A stretch of DNA of 64,000 nt from SAR202 cluster bacterium bin127 (GCA_002239045.1 MPNN01000005.1:186001-250000), one strand, 5' to 3'; numbered from the stretch's first letter, positions 42,998-52,334 are shown. Numbers and translations are program-made. Notes: generated from the sequence alone by a model not told the origin.

Positions 42998-43026
42998 TTG
43001 ACTCGATATCAACGGAGTGTTAAATT
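42998..43026 (+). promoter_or_regulatory. Promoter of the third paralogous binding-protein gene
   Basis: TTGACT-17 nt-TAAATT preceded by TG, 68 nt before the ATG at 43095. Confidence 0.65.
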
Positions 43027-43094
43027 TACGTTGCAGATTCTAGCCGCTGTTCCGCGGCAAATTAACGTGTACCTGAAAAGGGAGGATCCCACCA

Positions 43095-45014
43095 ATGAGA
43101 TATAAATTGGCGATTTTGGTCGCCGTGTTGTCGGCAATGGTCGCAACCACCGTCGCCTGTGGAGGCACAGAAACCGTCGTTGAGACAGTTGTCGTTGAGC
43201 GCGTCATCACCGCGGCTCCGGAACGCGTCGTCGAAACCGTTGAGGTTGAACGCGTTGTCGAGGTTGAAAAAGTCGTCGAAGTCGAGAAGGTAGTCGAGGT
43301 CGAAGTCACCGTGGCAGCCATGGACGACGAATCGATGATGATGAGCGATGAGATACCACGAAACCGCCAATTGATACTCCTGTGGGGTGGTGCCGGTGGA
43401 GTTGGTGCAGCAGGTCGCTATACCGACCACGACATCTGGAGCCCGTACAACCCTGGCACAAGCCACCAGAACGGTTCCGGCATTCTGCACGAGCCGCTGG
43501 CATTCTATTCAGCCTTCAACGATCAGGAATACCCGTGGCTCGCAGAGTCATGGGAATACAATGCCGACTTTACGCAGTTGACCATTAACTTGCGGGAAGG
43601 TATCACCTGGAGCGATGGCGAGCCGTTTGGCGCTCACGACGTCGCTTACACGCTGAACTACCTGAAGGAGAACTCCGGTCTTCGCCGCAGCTCGCAAGTG
43701 CAGCGCGACATTGATTCAATTGAGGAAGTTGACTCTCACACAGTCGTCATTGACTTCTTGGGCCCGCGCCCGAAGTTCTTCTACTTCATGACCTACAAGT
43801 TCGACATCGGCCTGTACATCGTTCCGAAGCACGTCTTCGAAGGTCAGGACTGGTTGGAATTCACCAACTTTGACCTCGACCAGGGCTGGCCAGTGACCAC
43901 AGGCCCATGGCATGTCGTACAGACTTCCCCTGAACAGAAGATCATCAACCGCCGCGACTCGTGGTGGGCAGTCGATCAAGGTCTCGTCGAGAAACTCCCA
44001 GACGTCGAACAGATCGTTTACGTCCCGAACCCGGGCGAGACGCAGATGGCGCAGGCCGTCATCAACAACACCGCGGACGCGACCTTGGACCTTCGCCCCA
44101 CGACCATTCGTGAGGTGCTGGCTCGAAACCCGAACGTGGTTACGCACTCCGGCTTCAACCCGCCATACGGTTACGTTGACTGGTGGCCCATCAGCCTGTT
44201 GTTCAACGACAGCAAGCCGCCTTACAACGACAAGAACGTCCGATGGGCAGTGTCCTACTACATCGACCGCGATCAGTTGATCGACGTTGCTTACGACGGT
44301 GCCGGTACACCCTCCATTCTGCCGCTGCCGACCTACGCGCCTCTGCAGCGTTACTACGACGCAATCGAGGACAAACTCACCGGCGAGTACAACACCGGCG
44401 AGTACAGCCCCGAAAAGGGTGACGCTCGCATGACGACGGCCGGATACTCGAAGAACGCCGATGGTTACTGGGAGAAAGATGGCAACGTAGTCGTCTGTGA
44501 CATCCTCGGTTTCGGCATCTTCAACGACTTCGGTCCGATCCTCGCCCGACAGCTCGACAACCACGGCATCAAGTCGTCCTACAGCAACCCGCCCGACGCC
44601 GGTTCTCGCCAGAACTCTGGCGACGCGTCTTGTGGACTGCGTGGACACGGCGGATCCGTGCGTGACCCGTACTTCACCATGAACCTCTATTACGGTACTG
44701 ACGCCGAAGAGGCTGGTGAGGGTCACCAGTCAAACATCTACTTCTGGAGCCACCCGCGCTGGAACGAAATCACCGATGAGGTCTCCGCGACCGGTATCGA
44801 TGACGTCGCCCGGCTTGAGGAGCTTTGGACAGAAGCGATGGACATCTGGCTCGACGAGCTGCCCGACGTCCAGGTCATCGAGTGGTACCACCGCATCCCG
44901 ATGAACCAGACTTACTGGGCCAACTGGCCAACCCACGACAACCCGTACGCTAACGGTGCGTTCTGGCACTTGACCTTCCAGTTGATCCTGAACAACCTCC
45001 GTGCTGTTCAGTAA
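43095..45014 (+). CDS. ABC substrate-binding lipoprotein, family 5, paralogue 3
   Basis: A 639-residue precursor with lipid-anchor Cys22 (TVAC), a shorter VEVEKVV stalk and the SBP_bac_5 domain (WLAESWEYN, LREGITWSDGEPFGAHDV, SWWAVDQGLVEKL, VPNPGETQMAQ). Its codons are strikingly C-ending compared with the paralogues, which hints at high expression. GGGAGG precedes the ATG. It heads the complete module 3, with two permeases and two ATPases downstream. Confidence 0.93.
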   Translation: MRYKLAILVAVLSAMVATTVACGGTETVVETVVVERVITAAPERVVETVEVERVVEVEKVVEVEKVVEVEVTVAAMDDESMMMSDEIPRNRQLILLWGGAGGVGAAGRYTDHDIWSPYNPGTSHQNGSGILHEPLAFYSAFNDQEYPWLAESWEYNADFTQLTINLREGITWSDGEPFGAHDVAYTLNYLKENSGLRRSSQVQRDIDSIEEVDSHTVVIDFLGPRPKFFYFMTYKFDIGLYIVPKHVFEGQDWLEFTNFDLDQGWPVTTGPWHVVQTSPEQKIINRRDSWWAVDQGLVEKLPDVEQIVYVPNPGETQMAQAVINNTADATLDLRPTTIREVLARNPNVVTHSGFNPPYGYVDWWPISLLFNDSKPPYNDKNVRWAVSYYIDRDQLIDVAYDGAGTPSILPLPTYAPLQRYYDAIEDKLTGEYNTGEYSPEKGDARMTTAGYSKNADGYWEKDGNVVVCDILGFGIFNDFGPILARQLDNHGIKSSYSNPPDAGSRQNSGDASCGLRGHGGSVRDPYFTMNLYYGTDAEEAGEGHQSNIYFWSHPRWNEITDEVSATGIDDVARLEELWTEAMDIWLDELPDVQVIEWYHRIPMNQTYWANWPTHDNPYANGAFWHLTFQLILNNLRAVQ

Positions 45015-45042
45015 ACAACAGCGGAGTCAGTAGACTACGTGA

Positions 45043-45094
45043 CAACACTTGCGGTCCAATCTTCGCCTTTGCGTGGATTGGACCGCAAGTGTTG
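45043..45094 (+). other. Long perfect stem-loop between binding-protein and permease genes
   Basis: CAACACTTGCGGTCCAAT (45043-45060) is exactly complementary to 45077-45094: an 18-bp stem with a 16-nt loop. It is the strongest hairpin in the window. GAAACAACTT follows, with no U-run, so it may mark the 3' end of a stable binding-protein mRNA after processing, or act as a partial terminator. Confidence 0.8.
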
Positions 45095-45126
45095 AAACAA
45101 CTTAAGCGCGCGGTAAAAGACACGGC

Positions 45127-46137
45127 ATGCCTTGGAACTACATAATCAGCCGTCTATCGATGTTCCTCATCACGATTTTCATCGCTAGTTCCATCGTTTT
45201 TTTCCTTCCTCGAATCTCGGGCCAAAACCCGCTCGAGGAAAAACTGCTTGAGGAAGCAGCACGCGGCGGTTTCTTGGAAGATACCGATGCCATGGTCGCA
45301 GCGTTCGACGAAAAGTATGGGTTCAACAAACCGCTGTGGCAACAGTATGTGAAGTTCATGACGGGCATTATCCAGTTCGACCTAGGTCGTTCAATATTTA
45401 ACTGGCCCAAGACCGTCAATCAGCTGCTGGCCGAGACGATTTGGTGGACGATCGCACTAGGATTGCTGACGCTGTTCTTCGCATTCATCGTCGGAACATT
45501 GATGGGTGCGATACTCGAATGGAAAAGAAATAAGAAGTTCTTGATGGTGTTGATGTCACCGATCCTGACACTTTCGGCCGTGCCTTTTTACCTTTTTGGG
45601 TTGGTGTTGTTGTTGGCGTTTTCGTTCGTTTGGAGTTTGTTTCCATTGTTTGGCGGGTACTCGCGAGGAGTGGCGGGTTGGCCCGATTGGTCTAATTGGA
45701 GTTTCATTGGCAATGTGCTCTGGCACGCAACGCTTCCAGCGTTGTCCGTGGTCCTAGTGTCACTCGGCGGTTGGGCGATGGGTATGCGCGGAATGATGGT
45801 AACGACAAAGGGCGAAGACTACATGCTCCAGGCCGAGGCCAAGGGACTGCCCGATAGGACGATGTTTTTCCGTTACGGCATTCGTAACGCCATGCTACCG
45901 CAAATGACCGGATTGGCATTGCAACTTGGGTTGATCGTCTCCGGCTTGGTTCTCGTTGAAGTCGTGTTCTCCTATCCCGGCGTCGGTGGATTGCTGGTAC
46001 AAGCAATACCTCGTAGCGACCATGCTGTAATTCAAGGCATCGTCTTCGTGCTGGCCTTGGGAACGGCGTTGGCGACATTGATCCTTGACTTGATCTATCC
46101 ACTAATAGATGCGCGAATTAAATACACAGAAGGCTGA
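45127..46137 (+). CDS. ABC transporter permease, DppB/OppB type (module 3)
   Basis: A 336-residue duplicate of the 38685 permease, with FLITIFIASSIVFFLPRISG, the same GGWAMGMRGMM segment and LIYPLIDARIKYTEG at the end. It contains six predicted helices. It pairs with the 46152 product. Confidence 0.93.
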   Translation: MPWNYIISRLSMFLITIFIASSIVFFLPRISGQNPLEEKLLEEAARGGFLEDTDAMVAAFDEKYGFNKPLWQQYVKFMTGIIQFDLGRSIFNWPKTVNQLLAETIWWTIALGLLTLFFAFIVGTLMGAILEWKRNKKFLMVLMSPILTLSAVPFYLFGLVLLLAFSFVWSLFPLFGGYSRGVAGWPDWSNWSFIGNVLWHATLPALSVVLVSLGGWAMGMRGMMVTTKGEDYMLQAEAKGLPDRTMFFRYGIRNAMLPQMTGLALQLGLIVSGLVLVEVVFSYPGVGGLLVQAIPRSDHAVIQGIVFVLALGTALATLILDLIYPLIDARIKYTEG

Positions 46138-46151
46138 TTCGTAACTCGGCT

Positions 46152-47129
46152 ATGCAGACACCAACCGCAATAACAGAATTACCTCAATCGGCTGGCAGGT
46201 ACGAAGCCGTCGGTATCTACCGCGAACGTATTATCCCGTTGTTGCGTTATCTGCGACGGAATCCATTGCTGATCGGCGGGTTGGGCTTGCTGTTGGGCCT
46301 TTTCCTCTGCGTTGTTGGCGGGTACCTGTTTTACAAACAAGATGACCTTCTCGGTGAGCCCCAAGGCGTGGATGGGTTGACACGAGCATTGTCAGTCCCC
46401 GCCCGTGAGCGACCGTCCTGGAACCCGTTTGACGACTACCCCCTCGGGACCGACGAACAGGGTCGCGACATCTTGGCAGTCATGATCGTCGGGACACCTC
46501 TCACATTACGTATCGGACTGATTGCGGCCGCCATCGGCGTGGGCATAGGCATGATCTTGGCCTTTCTAGCCGCGTATATGGGCGGATGGATAGACGCCGT
46601 CATCCGGGTGATTGTCGACAGCCTAATCCCGATTCCTGGGTTGCTTATCCTCGTCTTGATTGCCACATCCCTGAATCCGGGAAAGGGGTTATCCGTCGAT
46701 CAGATGGCGTTTGTTATATCCATCTTGGCATGGCCGGGTCCCGCACGGGCGATCCGTTCGCAGGTGTTGGTAATGCGCGAACGGGGATACGTAGAGATGG
46801 CCCGGATGTCGGGTACGAGCACAATCGGAATCGTGTTCAAAGAAATGATGCCTAATCTCTCGCCATACGTGTTGGCAAGTTTCGTCGCATCAGTAGCCGG
46901 CGCGATACTCGCTTCCGTAGGCCTCGAAGCCCTTGGCTTGGGACCGCTAGACTCACCTACCCTTGGCATGACCATTTACTGGAACATTTACACATCGTCA
47001 TTGCTGAAGGGATTGTGGTGGTGGTTGATACCGCCGATCGTGATCATCATCATCCTGTTCGTAGGATTGTTCCTCATGTCCGCCGGCCTAGACGAGGTCG
47101 CTAATCCGCGCCTCCGACGCCGCGTATGA
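46152..47129 (+). CDS. ABC transporter permease, DppC/OppC type (module 3)
   Basis: A 325-residue duplicate of the 39712 permease. It has FDDYPLGTDEQGRDILAVMI, the EAA-type loop (RGYVEMARMSGTSTIGIVFK), GLEALGLGPLDSPTLG and the shared end SAGLDEVANPRLRRRV. It starts 14 nt after the previous stop. Confidence 0.93.
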   Translation: MQTPTAITELPQSAGRYEAVGIYRERIIPLLRYLRRNPLLIGGLGLLLGLFLCVVGGYLFYKQDDLLGEPQGVDGLTRALSVPARERPSWNPFDDYPLGTDEQGRDILAVMIVGTPLTLRIGLIAAAIGVGIGMILAFLAAYMGGWIDAVIRVIVDSLIPIPGLLILVLIATSLNPGKGLSVDQMAFVISILAWPGPARAIRSQVLVMRERGYVEMARMSGTSTIGIVFKEMMPNLSPYVLASFVASVAGAILASVGLEALGLGPLDSPTLGMTIYWNIYTSSLLKGLWWWLIPPIVIIIILFVGLFLMSAGLDEVANPRLRRRV

Positions 47130-47166
47130 CGCCGGTTCGACCGACCGAATGATTGTAGGTATCTAG

Positions 47167-48243
47167 ATGACAACCGCTGAAACTGCGCCCGCCGCCGTTA
47201 ACGTCGACAATCGCGCCGAAAACGTCCTCGAGGTCGAGAACCTCAAGGTCTATTACGATACCGACGCCGGCCAGGTCAAAGCAGTGGATGATGTCTCGTT
47301 CACCCTGAAGCGTGGGGAGCGGATGGGTTTGGTGGGCGAGTCCGGATCTGGCAAGACAACGATGGCCATGGCGTTGATGCGTCTCCACAAACCGCCGGCA
47401 ATTATTGCCGGTGGAAATGTCAGGCTCGACGGCGTCAGTCTATTGGATTTGAACGATGAACAGATGCGGCAAACCCGGCTACGAGATATCGCGTTAGTGC
47501 CCCAAGGCGCAATGAACTCCCTCAACCCGGTATACCGAGTGCGTGATCAGATCATCGACGGCATCAAGCATCACACCCCGAGAGACGAGATGCTCAACAA
47601 AGGTGCGGTGAGCGAACGAGTCGTTGAGTTGCTCAATAGCGTCGGATTGGATGCCTCCGTCGCGGATATGTACCCACACGAGCTTAGCGGGGGAATGAAG
47701 CAACGTGTTGCGCTGGCCATAGCCACGTCGCTACGGCCAAAGATGATATTGGCCGACGAACCGACAAGCGCGTTAGACGTGGTGGTTCAACGCCAAATCA
47801 TGCTTACCTTGGAGCAGTTGCAGCAAGAGATGGAAGCCTCGGTCCTTCTGGTCGGTCACGACATGGGGTTGATGGCACAATTCGCCGACGTGTTAGGCGT
47901 CATGTACGCGGGCCACCTCGTTGAATTTGCCCCGATAGAAGAGGTCTTCCGAAACCCGAAGCACCCGTATACCAAGAAGTTGATCAGCAGCCTGCCAGAC
48001 ATTCAGGTGAAAGGGACGTTTACCGGGATCGAAGGCTTGCCACCGACTTTGGTTATTCCTCCTCCAGGTTGCAGATTCCATCCCCGTTGCCCGATATACA
48101 ACAACGATGAGGACTTCAGGGACGAGTTTGTGGATATCAGAGGTAGTTTGAACACCGATCTGTGCACGACAGTCGATCCGCACTTGAACGAGATTGAGCC
48201 GCGCCGATGGGTCGCTTGCCATATGTACGGAGAGGACGCTTAG
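47167..48243 (+). CDS. ABC transporter ATPase, OppD/DppD type
   Basis: A 358-residue ATPase. Walker A GESGSGKTT, Q-loop PQGAMNSLNP, signature LSGGMKQR, Walker B ILADEPTSALD and H-loop VGHD are intact. The C-terminal oligopeptide-transporter tail with Cys residues (GCRFHPRCP) follows. It powers the 36.5-49.3 kb importer together with the next gene, whose start abuts its stop. Confidence 0.94.
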   Translation: MTTAETAPAAVNVDNRAENVLEVENLKVYYDTDAGQVKAVDDVSFTLKRGERMGLVGESGSGKTTMAMALMRLHKPPAIIAGGNVRLDGVSLLDLNDEQMRQTRLRDIALVPQGAMNSLNPVYRVRDQIIDGIKHHTPRDEMLNKGAVSERVVELLNSVGLDASVADMYPHELSGGMKQRVALAIATSLRPKMILADEPTSALDVVVQRQIMLTLEQLQQEMEASVLLVGHDMGLMAQFADVLGVMYAGHLVEFAPIEEVFRNPKHPYTKKLISSLPDIQVKGTFTGIEGLPPTLVIPPPGCRFHPRCPIYNNDEDFRDEFVDIRGSLNTDLCTTVDPHLNEIEPRRWVACHMYGEDA

Positions 48244-49308
48244 TTGGTTGCTCAAAATGCCTCGATGACCGCGCTCGATTCGACGGACGGCGCTGACAAC
48301 GTCCTTGAACTCGAGAACGTCTCCAAAGTCTTCGGAGGCGGACTACTTCGCCGGAATATTACGATCGCCGTCGACGACGTCAGCTTGGGAATCCCACGAG
48401 AGAACCCCGGCATCATTGCCGTGGCTGGAGAAAGCGGAAGTGGAAAAACTACCCTTGCGCGCTTGATGCTCGGCATCATCCCGCCAACCGAAGGTGTCAT
48501 CTACTTCAACGGACATGACATCGCTTCGTTGAACCGATCGGAAAAGCGGGAGTTCCGCCGCGAAGTCCAGCCGATCATGCAGGACCCCTTCGAGGTCTAC
48601 AACCCCTTCTACAAAGTTGATCACGTCATGATGGTGCCGGTTCAGAACTTCGGGTTGGCACGTTCCAAGAGCGAGGCGCGCGATCTCGTCGTCGAATCTC
48701 TCGAAACCGTAGGTCTGCGCCACCAGGAGACACTTGGTCGCTTCCCGCACCAACTGAGCGGTGGTCAACGCCAACGAATCATGGTCGCCCGCGCATTGCT
48801 GCTAAAGCCGCGCATCATCGTCGCCGACGAGCCAGTATCCATGGTCGACGCGTCGTTAAGAGCCACGATTCTAGGCAGCATCGATCTGCTCAACAAAGAA
48901 CTCGGCATCGCTGTCATCTACATCACGCACGACCTGACGACAGCGTTCCAAATCAGCGACAACATCATCGTTATGTATCAAGGCTCGGTGGTCGAGACCG
49001 GACGCGTCGAGGACGTGATTCAGGATCCCCAGCACCCGTACACGCAACTCTTGGTGGAATCGATCCCCCGTCCCAACCCTAGCGAACGGTGGGGCCGTGA
49101 TATGGCTTCTCAAGAAACCGGCGGTGCGTCGAATGAAGTGGGGTGTAGGTTTGCGCCGAGATGCCCATATGTGATGGCCGAGTGCACTGACGAGATGCCC
49201 CCGTTGTATCGAGTTGGAGATACGCAGGCCGCCCTGTGCTACCTCCACCGCGACACCGCCACCGGCAACGTCCAGAGCATCTCCGACGTTTTTAAGGCCA
49301 GCGTCTAG
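48244..49308 (+). CDS. ABC transporter ATPase, OppF/DppF type
   Basis: A 354-residue ATPase. Walker A GESGSGKTT, Q-loop MQDPFEVYNPF, signature LSGGQRQR, Walker B IVADEPVSMVD and H-loop ITHD are intact, followed by the GCRFAPRCPYV tail. It starts at TTG 48244 directly after the upstream TAG, so translation is coupled. It is the last gene of the system. Confidence 0.94.
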   Translation: MVAQNASMTALDSTDGADNVLELENVSKVFGGGLLRRNITIAVDDVSLGIPRENPGIIAVAGESGSGKTTLARLMLGIIPPTEGVIYFNGHDIASLNRSEKREFRREVQPIMQDPFEVYNPFYKVDHVMMVPVQNFGLARSKSEARDLVVESLETVGLRHQETLGRFPHQLSGGQRQRIMVARALLLKPRIIVADEPVSMVDASLRATILGSIDLLNKELGIAVIYITHDLTTAFQISDNIIVMYQGSVVETGRVEDVIQDPQHPYTQLLVESIPRPNPSERWGRDMASQETGGASNEVGCRFAPRCPYVMAECTDEMPPLYRVGDTQAALCYLHRDTATGNVQSISDVFKASV

Positions 49309-49320
49309 TGGCCGTTTACG

Positions 49321-49983
49321 CTATCGGACGAGATCGCGTAGAAATTCGGTCGGTCCGACCAAGGTAAATACCATAATCGGCAAACCCAGGCCCACAGCGA
49401 CTACCCAAGGCGCCCAAATCGAGATCGCTTCGTTCCTCACCGCGTTCAGACGGTCAACTAGGAACCCGATGATCGCGAAAAACCCGCCCGACAACAGTCC
49501 TGCGTATACGTTCGGTGCGCCTTGGACGAACATGTCGTACGGGAATATAATCACCGCGTCCAACAATAGCGATGGCAACGAGCCCACACCATAGGCGCCT
49601 TCAGCGAGCCCCGCGAACGCACCGGCGGTTCGGGTTAGTCCTCCCGTCAATATCGGCGTCGCGACCCCAAATCCGAACCCCATGAACAGCCAAGTGATCG
49701 GTTTGGCGGGGATTTGAGCCATGTCCCGGGCGTGAAATACCGCGATCGGCACAACGACCAATGCCGAAATCGCCGCGCCGATCGAAAAGAAAACGGCACC
49801 CCAACCTTCTACTCTGACCGCGTCCTCGAAATACTCGAAACGGCCCAGCACCGCGACATGAAACGCCGCGATCGATAGCAGGACCCCGAGCAAAGATATC
49901 GCTAAAGTTAAGCGTCGTCGTCGAGCCGCATCGGGCTGCAGGACCTCAAGCCTCGACAAACGACCAATATCGATAGTTCCCAT
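49321..49983 (-). CDS. Multi-pass membrane protein of unknown function
   Basis: A 220-residue protein. A basic N-terminal stretch (AARRRRL) precedes about five or six helices: LAISLLGVLLSIAAFHVAVL, VFFSIGAAISALVVVPIAVF, ITWLFMGFGFGVATPILTGG, LLSGGFFAIIGFLV and WVVAVGLGLPIMVFTLV. It lies between two transporter operons and is convergent with the first. I see no transporter or enzyme signature. Confidence 0.65.
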   Translation of the reverse strand: MGTIDIGRLSRLEVLQPDAARRRRLTLAISLLGVLLSIAAFHVAVLGRFEYFEDAVRVEGWGAVFFSIGAAISALVVVPIAVFHARDMAQIPAKPITWLFMGFGFGVATPILTGGLTRTAGAFAGLAEGAYGVGSLPSLLLDAVIIFPYDMFVQGAPNVYAGLLSGGFFAIIGFLVDRLNAVRNEAISIWAPWVVAVGLGLPIMVFTLVGPTEFLRDLVR

Positions 49984-50081
49984 GGCGCTAATATATCCGA
50001 ACTTACCCTCGCTCTAGATTAGGAAATCCAATCTAGCCATTCCCTGTGTTAGGGGCAGGACCGTCGAGGGGTTACTCTAAA

Positions 50082-51116
50082 TCAGTTGACTGTAAGTTCA
50101 ATCTCGTCTGCGCGGTGGCAGCTGACGAAACGACCATCCTTAGATTTTACCAGCGGTGGAACCTCAACCTTGCATTGATCCGTCGCAAAAGGACAACGCG
50201 GATGGAAGTAACATCCGGTCGGCGGATTGGCGGGGTTCGCAACCTCACCTTCGAGCACATACCTCTTGGTCCGCTGGCTCGGATGCGGCTTCGGCACCGA
50301 ACTCATCAACGCCGCGGTATATGGGTGCTTCGGTGAATCAAAAAGCTCTTCAGGAGTGCCGATCTCAGCGATCCGCCCAACATACATCACTACAACTCGG
50401 TTCGATATCTGCTTAACGACGCTCAGATCGTGAGAAACGAACAAGTAGGTCAAGCCCAACTCGTCTTGCAGGTCCATCATCAAGTTGATGACTTGGGCCT
50501 GAACCGAAACGTCAAGACCAGAGACCGGTTCATCGGCGAGGATGAGTCGAGGGTTCACAGCAAGCGCGCGGGCGATACCGATGCGCTGACGTTGACCGCC
50601 GCTGAAAGCGTGTGGATATCTTCGCATGTACTCGGGACGCAGTCGAACCACACGCAGCAACTCGGCCACGCGATCTTCGCGCTCGCTACTTGAACCAATG
50701 CCGTGAACCAACAGTGGTTCACTGATGATCTCGTAGATGTTCATCCTCGGATTCAACGACGAGAACGGGTCTTGGAAAATCATCTGCATCTGACGCCGAA
50801 ACGGCCGCATCTCAACCAATGACAGCTGCGCCAAGTCGATTGAATCACCGTCTTCGGTCTTGAAGATGATTTCGCCGGCGGTCGGTTCGTACGCACGAAT
50901 GATCGATCGCGCCGTCGTACTCTTACCACAGCCACTTTCACCCACCAAGCTCAGCGTCTCGCCTTCGCGAATATCGAAACTAATGTCGTCGACCGCTTTT
51001 ACGGTACCGACCGTCCTGCGGAGGAATCCTCGCTTGATCGGGAAGTACTTGACCAAACCCCGAACGTCTAACAGTGACGCCGATCCATTGCCGTTTTCTG
51101 TTGTTTCGACCGCCAT
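50082..51116 (-). CDS. ABC transporter ATPase, OppF/DppF type
   Basis: A 344-residue ATPase. Walker A GESGCGKST, Q-loop FQDPFSSLNPRM, signature FSGGQRQR, Walker B ILADEPVSGLD and H-loop VSHD are complete, followed by GCYFHPRCP. It is the last gene of the minus-strand system 57085-50082 and its start abuts the preceding stop. Confidence 0.94.
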   Translation of the reverse strand: MAVETTENGNGSASLLDVRGLVKYFPIKRGFLRRTVGTVKAVDDISFDIREGETLSLVGESGCGKSTTARSIIRAYEPTAGEIIFKTEDGDSIDLAQLSLVEMRPFRRQMQMIFQDPFSSLNPRMNIYEIISEPLLVHGIGSSSEREDRVAELLRVVRLRPEYMRRYPHAFSGGQRQRIGIARALAVNPRLILADEPVSGLDVSVQAQVINLMMDLQDELGLTYLFVSHDLSVVKQISNRVVVMYVGRIAEIGTPEELFDSPKHPYTAALMSSVPKPHPSQRTKRYVLEGEVANPANPPTGCYFHPRCPFATDQCKVEVPPLVKSKDGRFVSCHRADEIELTVN

Positions 51117-52316
51117 CTACTGTCCCTCGTACAGGAAACAGCTTACTTCCTGTTCTTCATTCACGCTTTGCAGCTCAGGTTCTCCGACATCGCATGTCCC
51201 AGCCATGAACGACTGACATCGCGGGTGGAATGCACACCCCATCGGGCGATTTTGCGGATGCGGTATCGAACCAGAGATCGACGGCAATCGTTCACGAGAT
51301 GAAGTGAACATGCTCGGTATCGAAGTCAGCAACGCCTTCGAATAGGGGTGCTTCGGCTCGTCAAAGAAGCTGAAGACCGGACCCGTTTCCACAACTTTAC
51401 CGAGGTACATCACTGTTACGTCATCCGCAATCTCGGAGATGACTCCCAGATCGTGCGTGATGAACAAGATCGCCATATCGTTCTCTTCCTGCATCCGTTG
51501 CAGCAAGTCAAGAATCTGAGCCTGGGTCGTAACATCCAACGCCGTGGTCGGTTCGTCCGCGATCAACACACGAGGGTTCGTGCACATCGCCATCGCGATC
51601 ATCGCGCGTTGCAACTGCCCGCCGCTGAAACGGAAGGGATACTCGTGCATCCGTTGCGTCGGATTGGGAATGCCAACGCGCGCGAGCCAGTCAACTCCGA
51701 GGTCGAACCGCTCCTGTTTCGAGAGATTCGTATGCAACCTCAAAGTTTCGTCGATCTGATTGCCGAACGTGTGCAATCCGCTGAACGAAGTCATCGGCTC
51801 TTGGAAGATCATCGAGATCTCACCACCACGTATCGATCGCATCGCGTCGCTGTTCGCCCCCAAACTCAATAAGTCTGTCGCGGAACCCGCGTCACCACTC
51901 GGGTTGTAATTGATCTCGCCGTTCGTGATTCGACCCGGCGCCTCCACGATCTGGAGTATCGACTTCGCCGTGATGCTCTTCCCGCAGCCGCTCTCACCCA
52001 CGATACCCATAGTCGTACCTGGCAGCACATCGAAATCCACGCCATCCACAGCCCGTACGACCCCCTCGTCCGTGAAGAACTGAGTCTCGAGACCCCGAAC
52101 CGATAGTATCGCATCGCCCGCAACCGGACTTTCGCCATTCCCGGACGACGCAACATCATTGCGAGCCGACGCAACGTCATTCCCGCCCGACATATCGTCA
52201 TTCCGAGCCGACGCAACGTCATTCCCGCGCACGCGGGAATCCAGAGGTGCCGCAACGTCATTCCGGCGAAAGCCGGAATCCAGAGGGGCGGTGGGTTGCC
52301 TGGTCTCAGTAGTCAT
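51117..52316 (-). CDS. ABC transporter ATPase, OppD/DppD type, with repeat-derived N-terminal extension
   Basis: A 399-residue ATPase. The ABC domain begins near residue 69 (ILSVRGLETQF). Walker A GESGCGKS, Q-loop FQEPMTSF, signature FSGGQLQR, Walker B LIADEPTTALD and H-loop ITHD are intact, and the GCAFHPRCQ tail follows. Residues 11-58 are translated palindromic repeats (PLDSGFRRND, PLDSRVRGND, then RNDVAS-like units). The ATG at 52316 has GGAGAGG upstream, 18 nt after the permease stop, so the true start lies before the repeats. Confidence 0.92.
   Translation of the reverse strand: MTTETRQPTAPLDSGFRRNDVAAPLDSRVRGNDVASARNDDMSGGNDVASARNDVASSGNGESPVAGDAILSVRGLETQFFTDEGVVRAVDGVDFDVLPGTTMGIVGESGCGKSITAKSILQIVEAPGRITNGEINYNPSGDAGSATDLLSLGANSDAMRSIRGGEISMIFQEPMTSFSGLHTFGNQIDETLRLHTNLSKQERFDLGVDWLARVGIPNPTQRMHEYPFRFSGGQLQRAMIAMAMCTNPRVLIADEPTTALDVTTQAQILDLLQRMQEENDMAILFITHDLGVISEIADDVTVMYLGKVVETGPVFSFFDEPKHPYSKALLTSIPSMFTSSRERLPSISGSIPHPQNRPMGCAFHPRCQSFMAGTCDVGEPELQSVNEEQEVSCFLYEGQ
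52218..52287. repeat. Two palindromic repeat copies (plus degenerate copies) inside the OppD-type gene
   Basis: Copies at 52218-52247 (CCCGCG-CACGCGGG form) and 52257-52287 (CCGGCG-AAAGCCGG form), again with a 39-nt period. Degenerate CAACGTCATT units continue back to about 52148. All are in frame in the ATPase N-terminus. Confidence 0.85.
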
Positions 52317-52334
52317 CTCTTCACACCCTCTCCA

